Positions 55,390-63,988 of a stretch of DNA of 64,000 nt are shown here, piece after piece; position 1 is the stretch's first letter; the number at the start of each line of letters is the position of its first letter. The notes under the pieces were generated by a model that saw only the letters and a program-made list of their open reading frames with translations, did not search any database and was not told the DNA's origin. The translations under genes were made by a program, and so were the position numbers. Location of the stretch: the NCBI GenBank assembly GCA_047605645.1, contig JASGFJ010000015.1, positions 37,584 through 101,583 of the forward strand. Direction: 5' to 3'. Origin of the DNA: UBA1309 sp047605645 (GTDB taxonomy: Bacteria; Bacteroidota; Bacteroidia; Bacteroidales; Dysgonomonadaceae).

Positions 55390-56442
55390 ATGAGCAAACA
55401 GAATCCTAAAATCTTAGTTATTGCTACATCACGTAATACACGTGGGGGTATTACTTCTGTTGTGAAAGCCCATCAGCAAGGAAAGCAATGGGAAAAATAT
55501 CACTGTCAATGGATTGAAACACATATTGACAAAGGTGGTTTACATAAACTAATTTATCTGATAAAAGGATTTCTTAGGTATATGATATGTCTTCCTACCG
55601 CAGATCTAGTTCATATTCATGCCAGTGAGCCTGTTTCAGGGATTCGTAAGATTCCCTTCCTGTTTCTTGCTAAACTCTCTGGGAAAAAAACAATAGTTCA
55701 TTTTCATGCATTTTCTCCGGAGACAACTATCCGGAGTAAATATCGTAGTGTGTATCATTATTTGTTTTCAAAAGCTGATCGTGTTATTGTTTTATCCAAT
55801 TATTGGAAATCTGAATTAGAGAGTAGTTTTAAATTAGATAATAAAATTGTTATTTTATATAATCCCTGCTCTGAACCAGAACGAAGTATAAGTTATAGTC
55901 CGCAAAAATATATTTTGTATGCAGGTACTATAAATCAACGCAAAGGATATTCTGACTTAATCAAAGCATTTGCTTTAATTTCTACTCAATTTCCGGAATG
56001 GAAAATAGTTTTTGCAGGAAATGGAGAAATAGAAGATGGCATATCTTTAGCAAAAGCATTATCTATTGCTAATAAAACCATTTTCTTGGGTTGGGTTAAT
56101 GGCCTAGCTAAATCAAAAGCATTTCAGGAAGCGTCAATTTTTTGCTTGCCTAGTTATGCAGAGGGTTTTCCAATGGCTGTACTGGATGCTTGGGCGTATG
56201 GTTTGCCCGTGGTTACTACGCCTGTGGGAGGTTTACCTGATATACTTAAGGATGGAATCAATGGTTTATCCTTTGCCCCTGGAGATATTAAGGTATTGGC
56301 TCAACAATTAAAAATAATGATTGAAAATGATAAGTTGAGAGCAAATATTAGCATCGAGTCTGAGAGATTAGCTAAAGAGGTATTTAACCCAGAGGTAATT
56401 TGCAATCAACTAGAACGTATATATGAGGATCTGTTGATTTAA
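55390..56442 (+). CDS. Glycosyltransferase family 4
   Basis: 350 residues, GT-B. N-terminal NTRGGITSVVKAHQQG glycine loop, LVHIHASEPVSGIRK, then the typical donor-side signature YAGTINQRKGYSDLIKAF and PSYAEGFPMAVLDAWAYGLP (E-x7 motif) with TTPVGGLPDIL. Donor unknown. It follows copy 2 of the pyruvyl transferase by 11 bases and is the last transferase of the AT-rich core. Confidence 0.95.
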   Translation: MSKQNPKILVIATSRNTRGGITSVVKAHQQGKQWEKYHCQWIETHIDKGGLHKLIYLIKGFLRYMICLPTADLVHIHASEPVSGIRKIPFLFLAKLSGKKTIVHFHAFSPETTIRSKYRSVYHYLFSKADRVIVLSNYWKSELESSFKLDNKIVILYNPCSEPERSISYSPQKYILYAGTINQRKGYSDLIKAFALISTQFPEWKIVFAGNGEIEDGISLAKALSIANKTIFLGWVNGLAKSKAFQEASIFCLPSYAEGFPMAVLDAWAYGLPVVTTPVGGLPDILKDGINGLSFAPGDIKVLAQQLKIMIENDKLRANISIESERLAKEVFNPEVICNQLERIYEDLLI

Positions 56443-56482
56443 AGTCTTTTGGCGTAATATACAATTATTAATTAAGATTATT

Positions 56483-58414
56483 ATGATGGATATGCGATTT
56501 CCTTTTTTAATTGTATTTTTTATATTTTGCAGCACTATTCATTTATCAGCTGCCGATGAAGTTATATATATTGCTCCTTGGGGAAACGATCTGGATGTCG
56601 GAACAAAGGATAAGCCCATGAAAACTCTTTCTTGTGCTATCTCATTGTCTAGAAAAACTCATATAAAGGAAATTGTGATGAGACAAGGTCAGTATTATGA
56701 TGTAAATGTTGAACTTGGTCCAACCGATTCCGGATTGATTATTCGAAATTACAAAAATGAGGAGGTCTGTTTATTTGGAGGTGTTCCCATAACGAATTTT
56801 ATCAAAGAAGGAAAGTTGATAGTTGCTGAACTTCCTGCTTCCAAAACGAAGTGGGATTTTCGGATGCTTTTAGTGGATGGAGCAATCGCGATGCGTTCCC
56901 GATTACCTGAATCTGGATTTTATAGCTATCAAAATGTTTGGGATGCTAAGCCTCTACCTGCCATGTACGGATACTGGGATCGAAAACCAACAGACGACAA
57001 TTATCGTCAGATGTTTTATAAACCGGAAGACGGTAAAATCTGGATTGGAGAAATTAAAAATGCCGAAATTGCGCTAATACAGCAATGGGATGAATCTTAT
57101 GTAAAGAGCGACACTATAAGTCCTTCTTCTAATATGGTGTTATTCAATTACCGAGCTTCTATGCCTTTAGGTTCATATAAAAAAAATCATTACGTCGTCT
57201 GGAATACAAAAGCAGGCTTACGTCCTGGTACTTGGTATTGGGATAAGCAATATTCTAAAGTATATTATTGGCCGATGGAAGGTGAGAATGTCAAATCAAT
57301 GATTGTTCCTACTCAGAATGTTATAGTATCAATGGGGAGAGGAACAAAAAATATCCGTTTACAAGGCTTAACTTTAAGTATGGCAACTACTAGAATTTGT
57401 AATGAAGAATTTGCTTGCGGAGCATTGGATGCGGCCATTAGAGGAACCAATATTGAAAACATAGTGCTTAATAATGTTCGTATTGTTAATACGGGAGGCA
57501 ACGGGATCAGTTTATCAGGAAAGTATGTTTCTATTGATAATTTAAATACAATCAATTGCGGTGGAACTGGTATTTACTTCCGATGCGATAGCTTACAAAT
57601 ATCAAATTCGAATATTCAGCATCTAGGAGTTGTATATAAGAGTGCTGTCGGAATCTATGGCTATGGCAAACGTATTGTTATTCGAAATAGCAATATTATT
57701 GATACTCCTTATGCTGGTATAGAGCTTGGGTGTGATTCTGTAGAGATCAGTGGTTGTTCTGTTCAGAAATACATGAGTGTCTTACAGGATGGCGGAGCCA
57801 TTCAATGTGGAGGTCATAAATCTATAGATGTGAATAATAATTATATTGAAGGCATTCTTAATCGAGGTTTTACAATTGGCATTTATTTTGATGAACGGAG
57901 CCAGGATTGTAAAGTCAGCAATAATGTTTTAATCAATTCAGGGATTCCTGTACATTGCCATATGGCTAAGAATATCACATTTACAAATAATTTGTTTATT
58001 GATAAGGGCAAGCAGCATATTAATTATGCTGGCTCTTCGGATATTCAATTGGATAGAAATATGTTTATTGCAGATTCTATTATTTTCAATGGACCATCAA
58101 TCTCTGATAAAAAGGTGGATACACTCACGATGGAGCCGAAATACAGAAAGTATGCAAATCCCACTGGTGTAAAGTCTTTTCGTAATAATCTTATTTATTT
58201 AATAAAACAAAATGCAAATAAGACGAATCTACCTATTTTAGAAAAATATTCATTAGTGGGTTCTAAAATTATGAATATAGATAATAATAAAATCGAATAT
58301 ATCATAAATGGCACTAATGAGGGTGACTTTTTCGATAAAGATCTGATAAGGCAACAGCTTATTCAATGGAAGATATTATCCCAAAAAATAAGTAACTTGT
58401 TTATAAAGAACTGA
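56483..58414 (+). CDS. Secreted right-handed parallel beta-helix protein
   Basis: 643 residues with signal peptide (FLIVFFIFCSTIHLSAADE). The N-terminal APWGNDLDVGTKDKPMKTL is typical of pectin-lyase-fold proteins; about 280-540 shows rungs such as NIENIVLNNVRIVNTGGNGI and GKRIVIRNSNIIDTPYAGIE. This fold includes lyases, glycoside hydrolases and uronate epimerases. In this locus it may process the exported polymer, but no catalytic residues can be assigned with confidence. Confidence 0.85.
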   Translation: MMDMRFPFLIVFFIFCSTIHLSAADEVIYIAPWGNDLDVGTKDKPMKTLSCAISLSRKTHIKEIVMRQGQYYDVNVELGPTDSGLIIRNYKNEEVCLFGGVPITNFIKEGKLIVAELPASKTKWDFRMLLVDGAIAMRSRLPESGFYSYQNVWDAKPLPAMYGYWDRKPTDDNYRQMFYKPEDGKIWIGEIKNAEIALIQQWDESYVKSDTISPSSNMVLFNYRASMPLGSYKKNHYVVWNTKAGLRPGTWYWDKQYSKVYYWPMEGENVKSMIVPTQNVIVSMGRGTKNIRLQGLTLSMATTRICNEEFACGALDAAIRGTNIENIVLNNVRIVNTGGNGISLSGKYVSIDNLNTINCGGTGIYFRCDSLQISNSNIQHLGVVYKSAVGIYGYGKRIVIRNSNIIDTPYAGIELGCDSVEISGCSVQKYMSVLQDGGAIQCGGHKSIDVNNNYIEGILNRGFTIGIYFDERSQDCKVSNNVLINSGIPVHCHMAKNITFTNNLFIDKGKQHINYAGSSDIQLDRNMFIADSIIFNGPSISDKKVDTLTMEPKYRKYANPTGVKSFRNNLIYLIKQNANKTNLPILEKYSLVGSKIMNIDNNKIEYIINGTNEGDFFDKDLIRQQLIQWKILSQKISNLFIKN

Positions 58415-58572
58415 TTATGTTTTGCTGATGCGAATAAGTTGATGAATGTAATATATATTGATGCATTCTAATTTTCTACCAGAACATTAGAAATAAAGCT
58501 TCTGTTTCGTTAAATAATAATTAGATTTTGAATAATGTTTTTTGTTATGTAATAAATAGACAAAAAAAAGCT
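58415..58572. other. AT-rich intergenic DNA after the beta-helix gene
   Basis: No gene and no strong terminator seen. It begins the 510-base gap before the WecG-family gene; the rest of the gap holds a -7 box and two perfect hairpins listed separately. Confidence 0.4.
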
Positions 58573-58580
58573 TATTTTTG
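58573..58580 (+). promoter_or_regulatory. -7 box upstream of the WecG-family gene
   Basis: TATTTTTG matches TAnnTTTG; no good -33. It would give a ~340-nt leader with two hairpins. Confidence 0.4.
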
Positions 58581-58619
58581 TAGATGATTGTTCTGTTTTA
58601 GTATCGAGAATTTATCTTC

Positions 58620-58642
58620 TCAAATGGGCGTATCCCATTTGA
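58620..58642 (+). promoter_or_regulatory. Perfect hairpin in the WecG-gene leader
   Basis: TCAAATGGG (58620-58628) and CCCATTTGA (58634-58642) pair fully around a 5-base loop. No T run, so not a standard terminator. Confidence 0.5.
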
Positions 58643-58819
58643 TTGATATAATGTTGTACATCTTTTATTTGTATAGCGTAAAAGATAATAGGGAAATGAA
58701 AGGGTAAAAGGAAAATTCAGAAGGTAAATAGTAGGAGCAACAAATGTTTTAATTTGTTTCTTATTATTCTAGATTTTTTTTACAGAAATAGGATCTTATA
58801 TTCCTATGGCTCTCATACT

Positions 58820-58841
58820 TATATATTCGCATGAATATATA
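58820..58841 (+). promoter_or_regulatory. Second perfect AT-rich hairpin in the WecG-gene leader
   Basis: TATATATTC (58820-58828) pairs with GAATATATA (58833-58841), 4-base loop GCAT. Confidence 0.4.
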
Positions 58842-58926
58842 TTTATACATGTTTTAGCTATATGTATTGACTTTAGCCTGAAGTTGATATGTGTTGAAAA
58901 GGAAATCTAAGTAATGGTAAGTAAAG

Positions 58927-59658
58927 ATGAAAAAGGAAATTCAATTATGTACACTGAAATTGCTAAAATCAAAGTCGGATTTAGCAAATTTGCCTGAGCG
59001 AAAGATGTTGATCAATACGATCAATGCACACTCGTATAATACAGCCCGAAAAGACCATATATTTGCGAATGCTTTACTTGGTGGGGATGTCTTGATTCCT
59101 GATGGAGCTGGAATCGTATGGGCTTTTAAAATCTTACGTAGGGAAACAATTCAACGAATCGCAGGATGGGATCTTTTTCAGTTTGAAATGAAAAAATTAA
59201 ATCAAAAAGGTGGTGTTTGTTTCTTTTTGGGAAGTAGTGAAAAAACCTTAGCTAAGATTAAGGAACGAGCGAGTGTTGTTTATCCGAATATTCGGTTGGA
59301 GACTTATTCTCCTCCTTATAAACCGACATTTTCTGATGACGATAATTTTGCTATGATTGAGGCTGTGAATAAGGTGAATCCGGATTTATTATGGATTGGA
59401 ATGACTGCCCCTAAGCAGGAGAAATGGGCGTTTGAACATTTCGATAGCCTAAACGTCAAAGGGCATATTGGAACTATTGGTGCCGTATTTGATTTTTTTG
59501 CCGGTACTATTGAACGAGCTCCAATTTGGTGGCAAGAGAATAGTTTAGAGTGGGCATATCGTTTGCTTAAAGAACCTAGACGCATGTGGAAACGCTATAT
59601 TATTGGAAACGCTAAATTTATGGGCTATATTATAGAGGAGTCTTATTTTGTAAAATAA
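58927..59658 (+). CDS. WecG/TagA/CpsF family (GT26) glycosyltransferase
   Basis: 243 residues, normal for the family, which adds the second sugar (often N-acetylmannosamine or its acid) to lipid-linked GlcNAc. Seen: INTINAHSYNTARKDHIFANA, DVLIPDGAGIVWAFKIL (the conserved D-G catalytic loop), CFFLGSSEKTLAKIKE, LLWIGMTAPKQEKW and IGTIGAVFDFFAGTIERAP with WEWAYRLLKEPRR-like end (LEWAYRLLKEPRRMW). Its presence implies a priming transferase outside this window. Confidence 0.95.
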   Translation: MKKEIQLCTLKLLKSKSDLANLPERKMLINTINAHSYNTARKDHIFANALLGGDVLIPDGAGIVWAFKILRRETIQRIAGWDLFQFEMKKLNQKGGVCFFLGSSEKTLAKIKERASVVYPNIRLETYSPPYKPTFSDDDNFAMIEAVNKVNPDLLWIGMTAPKQEKWAFEHFDSLNVKGHIGTIGAVFDFFAGTIERAPIWWQENSLEWAYRLLKEPRRMWKRYIIGNAKFMGYIIEESYFVK

Positions 59659-60077
59659 AATTTCTTATAGATTTTTGTCTTAAATAGCTTTCTCTTGATA
59701 ATTTAAATAGGTTGATTTTGAGACTATTTAAGAATAATCATTTGTTGTAACCTAAGATTCATTGGGGTATAGAAGCACGCTTCTTGAAATTGCAGGAGGA
59801 AAGGAAAAAAGAGAATACTCCAATTGAAAAATTAGAAAGTGACCAGACTTTAAAAAAAAATATGTATTAGTTTTTGGTACACAAATTGAGAAAACAGATC
59901 AATGAAAGCTATATATAAACTGTAATTGTATTATGGCGCATTGATGATTTCTCTGTTATTCAGTCAGAGAAAGATAAAGAGTTGTATGTCCTCCTATTTT
60001 TCTTCGTTCCTTCCTTTTACAAAGTATGTCAGAAAAAATGGGGCTTTTACCCGTTTTTATCGAACAAAAACTTTTAA
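59659..60077. other. Intergenic region before ugd
   Basis: About 420 bases. No complete gene. A 39-codon open stretch at 59751-59870 (HWGIEARFLKLQEERKKENT within it) lacks a start codon and is Lys/Glu-rich; it could be a relic. A 62-codon frame with a TTG start at 59926-60114 is not believed. Confidence 0.4.
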
Positions 60078-60085
60078 TAACTTTG
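60078..60085 (+). promoter_or_regulatory. -7 box of ugd
   Basis: TAACTTTG matches TAnnTTTG, 26 bases before the ATG; the -33 region is T-rich but lacks G. This suggests the nucleotide-sugar genes are separately transcribed from the variable core. Confidence 0.5.
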
Positions 60086-60110
60086 TAAAAAAACAAATAA
60101 AAGGAATAGA

Positions 60111-61424
60111 ATGAATATAGCCATAGTTGGAACCGGATATGTAGGACTCGTTTCGGGCACATGTTTTGCAGAAATGGGAGTCGATGTAACATGCGTCGAT
60201 ATTGATCAGAAAAAAATTGAGAAACTGATACAAGGACAAATCCCTATCTATGAACCAGGTTTGGAGGAGATGGTATTGCGCAACTATAAAGAAGGGCGTT
60301 TGCATTTTACTACCGATATCACCACCTGTCTGGATGATGTAGAAATTGTTTTCAGTGCGGTAGGAACCCCTCCGGACGAAGATGGAAGCGCCGATTTGAG
60401 ATATGTATTGGAGGTAGCCCGTTCGGTTGGACGCAATATGAATCATTATTTGGTATTAGTAACCAAAAGCACGGTTCCGGTGGGAACGGCTCAGAAAGTA
60501 AAAGCGGCGATTCAGGAAGAGTTGGATAAACGCGGTGTGGACATTCCTTTCGATGTGGCTTCCAATCCCGAGTTTCTCAAAGAAGGAGCGGCTATCAAAG
60601 ATTTTATGAGCCCTGATCGTGTAGTGGTGGGTGCCGAATCGGAACGTGCGCGTGAATTGATGTCACGACTCTATCGTCCTTTACTTTTGAATAACTTCCG
60701 TGTTATTTTTACCGATATTCCTTCGGCGGAGATGATTAAATATGCTGCAAACTCGATGTTGGCAACCCGCATTAGTTTTATGAACGACATTGCCAATCTC
60801 TGCGAACTGGTCGGTGCTGACGTAAATATGGTGCGTAAAGGAATTGGTTCGGACAGCCGTATCGGTAGCAAGTTTCTCTATCCCGGATGCGGTTATGGTG
60901 GTTCCTGTTTTCCAAAAGATGTGAAAGCCTTGATTAAAACAGCGGAGAAAAGCGGATATCCAATGTCTGTATTAAAAGCTGTGGAAGAGGTGAACGATAA
61001 TCAAAAATCGGTGATATTTAATAAATTGTCCAAATATTACCAAGGTGAATTGAAAGGGAGAACCATTGCTTTATGGGGATTGGCTTTCAAACCGGAAACC
61101 GATGATATGCGGGAGGCTACATCTTTAGTTACCATTGAGCTGCTTTTGCAGGCCGGTTGCTATGTGAAGGTGTATGATCCCGTAGCTATGGATGAATGCC
61201 GCAGACGTATCGGAGATATGGTCGAATACGCAACAGATATGTATGATGCTGTTTTGAATGCAGACGCATTGTTGTTGCTAACCGAATGGAAGCAGTTCCG
61301 TCTTCCAAGTTGGGGGGTATTGAAAAAGACAATGAATGAGGCGGTCATCATTGATGGACGAAATATTTACGATCCTTTGGAATTAGAGGAAAAAGGCTTC
61401 GTTTACAGTTGTATTGGCCGATAG
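60111..61424 (+). CDS. ugd: UDP-glucose/GDP-mannose dehydrogenase family protein (UDP-glucose 6-dehydrogenase)
   Basis: 437 residues. NAD+-dependent double oxidation of a nucleotide sugar to the uronate, most likely UDP-glucose to UDP-glucuronate. N-terminal Rossmann AIVGTGYVGLVSGTCFAEMG, central STVPVGTAQKVK and NPEFLKEGAAIKDFMSPDR, catalytic Cys266 in GYGGSCFPKDVKAL, and C-terminal ALWGLAFKPETDDMREATS. Substrate choice versus GDP-mannose or UDP-HexNAc dehydrogenases rests on overall similarity. It has its own -7 box. Confidence 0.93.
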   Translation: MNIAIVGTGYVGLVSGTCFAEMGVDVTCVDIDQKKIEKLIQGQIPIYEPGLEEMVLRNYKEGRLHFTTDITTCLDDVEIVFSAVGTPPDEDGSADLRYVLEVARSVGRNMNHYLVLVTKSTVPVGTAQKVKAAIQEELDKRGVDIPFDVASNPEFLKEGAAIKDFMSPDRVVVGAESERARELMSRLYRPLLLNNFRVIFTDIPSAEMIKYAANSMLATRISFMNDIANLCELVGADVNMVRKGIGSDSRIGSKFLYPGCGYGGSCFPKDVKALIKTAEKSGYPMSVLKAVEEVNDNQKSVIFNKLSKYYQGELKGRTIALWGLAFKPETDDMREATSLVTIELLLQAGCYVKVYDPVAMDECRRRIGDMVEYATDMYDAVLNADALLLLTEWKQFRLPSWGVLKKTMNEAVIIDGRNIYDPLELEEKGFVYSCIGR

Positions 61425-61522
61425 AGAATCGCTATTAGCTAGACAAAATAAATAATTAATGATTGGAGAATCATAATTGGAATGTAAGACGTGTAGAAGA
61501 GGTGCCCGGTTTTGGAATTCTT

Positions 61523-61570
61523 CGATTACCCGGTTAAACGGTTACACAGTTAGACGATTAAACAATTAGA
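61523..61570 (+). repeat. Six-unit 8-bp degenerate tandem repeat before gmd
   Basis: Consecutive units CGATTACC, CGGTTAAA, CGGTTACA, CAGTTAGA, CGATTAAA, CAATTAGA (consensus C-R-R-TTA-N-A) run without spacers, ending 45 bases before the gmd ATG. A shorter version is found before fcl at 62694. Confidence 0.75.
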
Positions 61571-61615
61571 CAAATATAGAATAAGGCAATTTAATAAATA
61601 AACAATAGTGTAAAT

Positions 61616-62680
61616 ATGGCAAAAGTTGCATTAATAACAGGAATTACAGGTCAGGACGGGTCGTTTCTGGCAGAGTTTTTAATTGAGAAAGGATATGAAG
61701 TGCACGGTATTATCCGTCGTTCCTCCTCTTTCAATACCGGGCGTATCGAGCATTTGTATTTGGACGAATGGGTTCGGGATATGAAAAATACTCGTTTGGT
61801 GAACCTTCACTACGGAGACATGACTGATTCCAGTTCATTGGTACGTATTATTCAGTTGGTGCAGCCGGATGAGATTTACAATTTGGCGGCTCAGAGCCAT
61901 GTGAAAGTATCATTTGATGTGCCGGAATATACGGCAGAAGCAGATGCAATAGGTACACTTCGTTTGTTGGAAGCAGTACGTATTCTCGGATTGGAAAAGA
62001 CAACAAAAATCTATCAGGCATCCACTTCCGAATTATATGGTTTGGTACAAGAAGTTCCTCAAAAGGAGACAACGCCTTTTTATCCGCGTTCCCCTTATGG
62101 AGTAGCCAAACAATATGGTTTCTGGATCACCAAAAACTATCGGGAAAGTTACGGAATGTTTGCCGTAAACGGTATTTTGTTTAATCACGAGAGCGAACGC
62201 CGCGGAGAAACATTTGTAACACGTAAAATCACATTAGCTGTTGCCCGCATTGCTCAGGGTCTTCAGGATAAATTATATCTGGGAAATCTGGATTCGCTTC
62301 GTGACTGGGGATATGCAAAAGATTATGTGGAGTGTATGTGGTTGATTCTTCAGCACGACACCCCGGAAGATTTCGTGATTGCTACCGGCGAATATCATAC
62401 CGTACGTGAATTTGCGACAAAAGCATTTACTGAAGTTGGTATCGAACTGCGCTGGGAAGGCGAAGGAGTGGATGAAAAAGGTATCTGTGTGAAAACCGGA
62501 AAGGTGTTGGTAGAAGTAGATCCGAAATACTTCCGTCCGGCCGAGGTAGAACAGCTGCTGGGTGACCCGACAAAAGCAAGAACGCTTCTTGGATGGAATC
62601 CGACAAAAACTTCTTTCGACGAACTGGTGAAAATCATGGTCACAGAAGATATGAAATTCATAAAAAAACTGCATCATTAA
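61616..62680 (+). CDS. gmd: GDP-mannose 4,6-dehydratase
   Basis: Converts GDP-D-mannose to GDP-4-keto-6-deoxy-D-mannose, the first committed step to GDP-L-fucose. 354 residues. NADP-binding GITGQDGSFLAEFLIEKGYE, RRSSSFNTGRIEHLY, AAQSHVKVSFDVPEYTA, active-site ASTSELYGLVQEVPQKE with the catalytic tyrosine in YPRSPYGVAKQYGF, and FNHESERRGETFVTRKIT. fcl follows after 52 bases. Confidence 0.98.
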   Translation: MAKVALITGITGQDGSFLAEFLIEKGYEVHGIIRRSSSFNTGRIEHLYLDEWVRDMKNTRLVNLHYGDMTDSSSLVRIIQLVQPDEIYNLAAQSHVKVSFDVPEYTAEADAIGTLRLLEAVRILGLEKTTKIYQASTSELYGLVQEVPQKETTPFYPRSPYGVAKQYGFWITKNYRESYGMFAVNGILFNHESERRGETFVTRKITLAVARIAQGLQDKLYLGNLDSLRDWGYAKDYVECMWLILQHDTPEDFVIATGEYHTVREFATKAFTEVGIELRWEGEGVDEKGICVKTGKVLVEVDPKYFRPAEVEQLLGDPTKARTLLGWNPTKTSFDELVKIMVTEDMKFIKKLHH

Positions 62681-62693
62681 AAAGATGTCGGGA

Positions 62694-62717
62694 CGATTAT
62701 CCGGTTGAATAATCAGA
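62694..62717 (+). repeat. Short copy of the 8-bp tandem repeat before fcl
   Basis: CGATTATC, CGGTTGAA and a decayed TAATCAGA follow one another; the first two units match the first two units before gmd (CGATTACC, CGGTTAAA) at 13 of 16 bases. Confidence 0.55.
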
Positions 62718-62732
62718 TAAAAAGGAATAATT

Positions 62733-63803
62733 GTGGAAAAAACAACAAAAATATATATTGCCGGTCATCGCGGACTGGTGGGTTCGGCTATCTGGAAGAA
62801 TCTTCAAAAGAGAGGCTTTACCAACCTGGTGGGACGCACGCATGCCGAACTCGATTTGATGGATCCGGTGGCTGTACGTCAGTTTTTTGACGAGGAAAAG
62901 CCGGAAGCTGTTATTCTTGCTGCTGCTCATGTAGGAGGAATCATGGCCAACCTCAAATATCGCGCCGATTTTATCTACAAGAACCTTCAGATTCAAAACA
63001 ATGTGATAGGAGAGAGCTTCCGTCACAATGTACAGAAGCTGTTGTTTCTGGGAAGTACCTGTATTTATCCCAAAGAAGCGCCACAGCCTATGAAGGAAGA
63101 TACTTTGCTGACTTCTCCGCTGGAATATACCAACGAACCGTATGCCATTGCTAAGATTGCGGGTTTGAAAATGTGCGAAAGTTTTAATATCCAGTATGGA
63201 ACAAACTATATCGCCGTGATGCCGACCAATCTGTATGGCCCGAACGACAATTTTCATTTGGAAAATAGCCATGTATTGCCGGCTATGATTCGTAAGATAC
63301 ATCTGGCAGATGCTTTGCAAAGAAAAGATTGGGAAGCTGTCAGATCGGATTTAGATAAGCGTCCGGTGGAAGGTGTTGACGGTAGTTTTCCGGAACAGGA
63401 AATATTGGACAAGCTGGCTAAATACGGAATTACTCCCGAAGTCGTGACTTTGTGGGGTACAGGAACTCCGATGCGTGAATTTCTATGGAGCGAGGATATG
63501 GCGGATGCCAGTGTCCATGTTTTATTGAATGTGGATGCTAAAGATACCCAACCTGAGGGAACTGTTGAAATACGTAATTGCCATATCAATGTGGGAACGG
63601 GGAAAGAAGTTTCTATCCGTGAAGCGGCAGAACTTATCCAAAAGGAGATTGGCTACCGGGGAACCATTCATTGGGACAGCACCAAGCCTGACGGCACCAT
63701 GCGAAAACTGACAGATGTGACCAAGCTCAACAATCTGGGATGGAAACATTCTGTGGAGATTGGCGAAGGTATTCATCGTATTTATGAATGGTATATGCAA
63801 TAA
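62733..63803 (+). CDS. fcl: GDP-L-fucose synthase
   Basis: Epimerase-reductase that makes GDP-L-fucose from the gmd product. 356 residues, starting at GTG (MEKTTKIYIAGHRGLVGSAI); no ATG is nearby in frame. Seen: the NADP loop, AAAHVGGIMANLKYRADF, LGSTCIYPKEAPQPM, the catalytic YAIAKIAGLKMCESF (Tyr-x3-Lys) and PTNLYGPNDNFHLENSHV. An insertion near 200-235 (DLDKRPVEGVDGSF) lengthens it beyond the E. coli enzyme, as is usual in Bacteroidetes. It is the last gene of the locus, followed by a strong terminator. Confidence 0.97.
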   Translation: MEKTTKIYIAGHRGLVGSAIWKNLQKRGFTNLVGRTHAELDLMDPVAVRQFFDEEKPEAVILAAAHVGGIMANLKYRADFIYKNLQIQNNVIGESFRHNVQKLLFLGSTCIYPKEAPQPMKEDTLLTSPLEYTNEPYAIAKIAGLKMCESFNIQYGTNYIAVMPTNLYGPNDNFHLENSHVLPAMIRKIHLADALQRKDWEAVRSDLDKRPVEGVDGSFPEQEILDKLAKYGITPEVVTLWGTGTPMREFLWSEDMADASVHVLLNVDAKDTQPEGTVEIRNCHINVGTGKEVSIREAAELIQKEIGYRGTIHWDSTKPDGTMRKLTDVTKLNNLGWKHSVEIGEGIHRIYEWYMQ

Positions 63804-63876
63804 GAATGATGTTATTTGCGATAGTTACCGGCCTTTATTTTTAGAGCATACGGTTGCTTATCCCAATAATAAATTA

Positions 63877-63914
63877 AAAAAGACCGGAAGCCTTATGGAC
63901 ATTCCGGTCTTTTT
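63877..63914 (+). terminator. Terminator at the end of the sugar locus
   Basis: AAAAAGACCGGAA (63877-63889) pairs perfectly with TTCCGGTCTTTTT (63902-63914); probably bidirectional. Confidence 0.93.
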
Positions 63915-63980
63915 CATTGTATATATTTTCGGAAGTAAGCATTCTGTGAAGTACGTCTTTTTCGGTACTTTATCGGTTCT

Positions 63981-63988
63981 TATCTTTG
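63981..63988 (+). promoter_or_regulatory. -7 box for a gene beyond the window
   Basis: TATCTTTG matches TAnnTTTG close to the right edge, after the locus terminator; the downstream gene is not in view. Confidence 0.4.

Noticed and set aside
59926..60114. 62-codon frame (TTG start) overlapping the ugd start
   Set aside because: No ATG, overlaps the ugd promoter box and its first codon; likely chance.
61523..61570. CRISPR-like array before gmd
   Set aside because: Units are 8 bases with no spacers and no cas genes; it is a simple tandem repeat.
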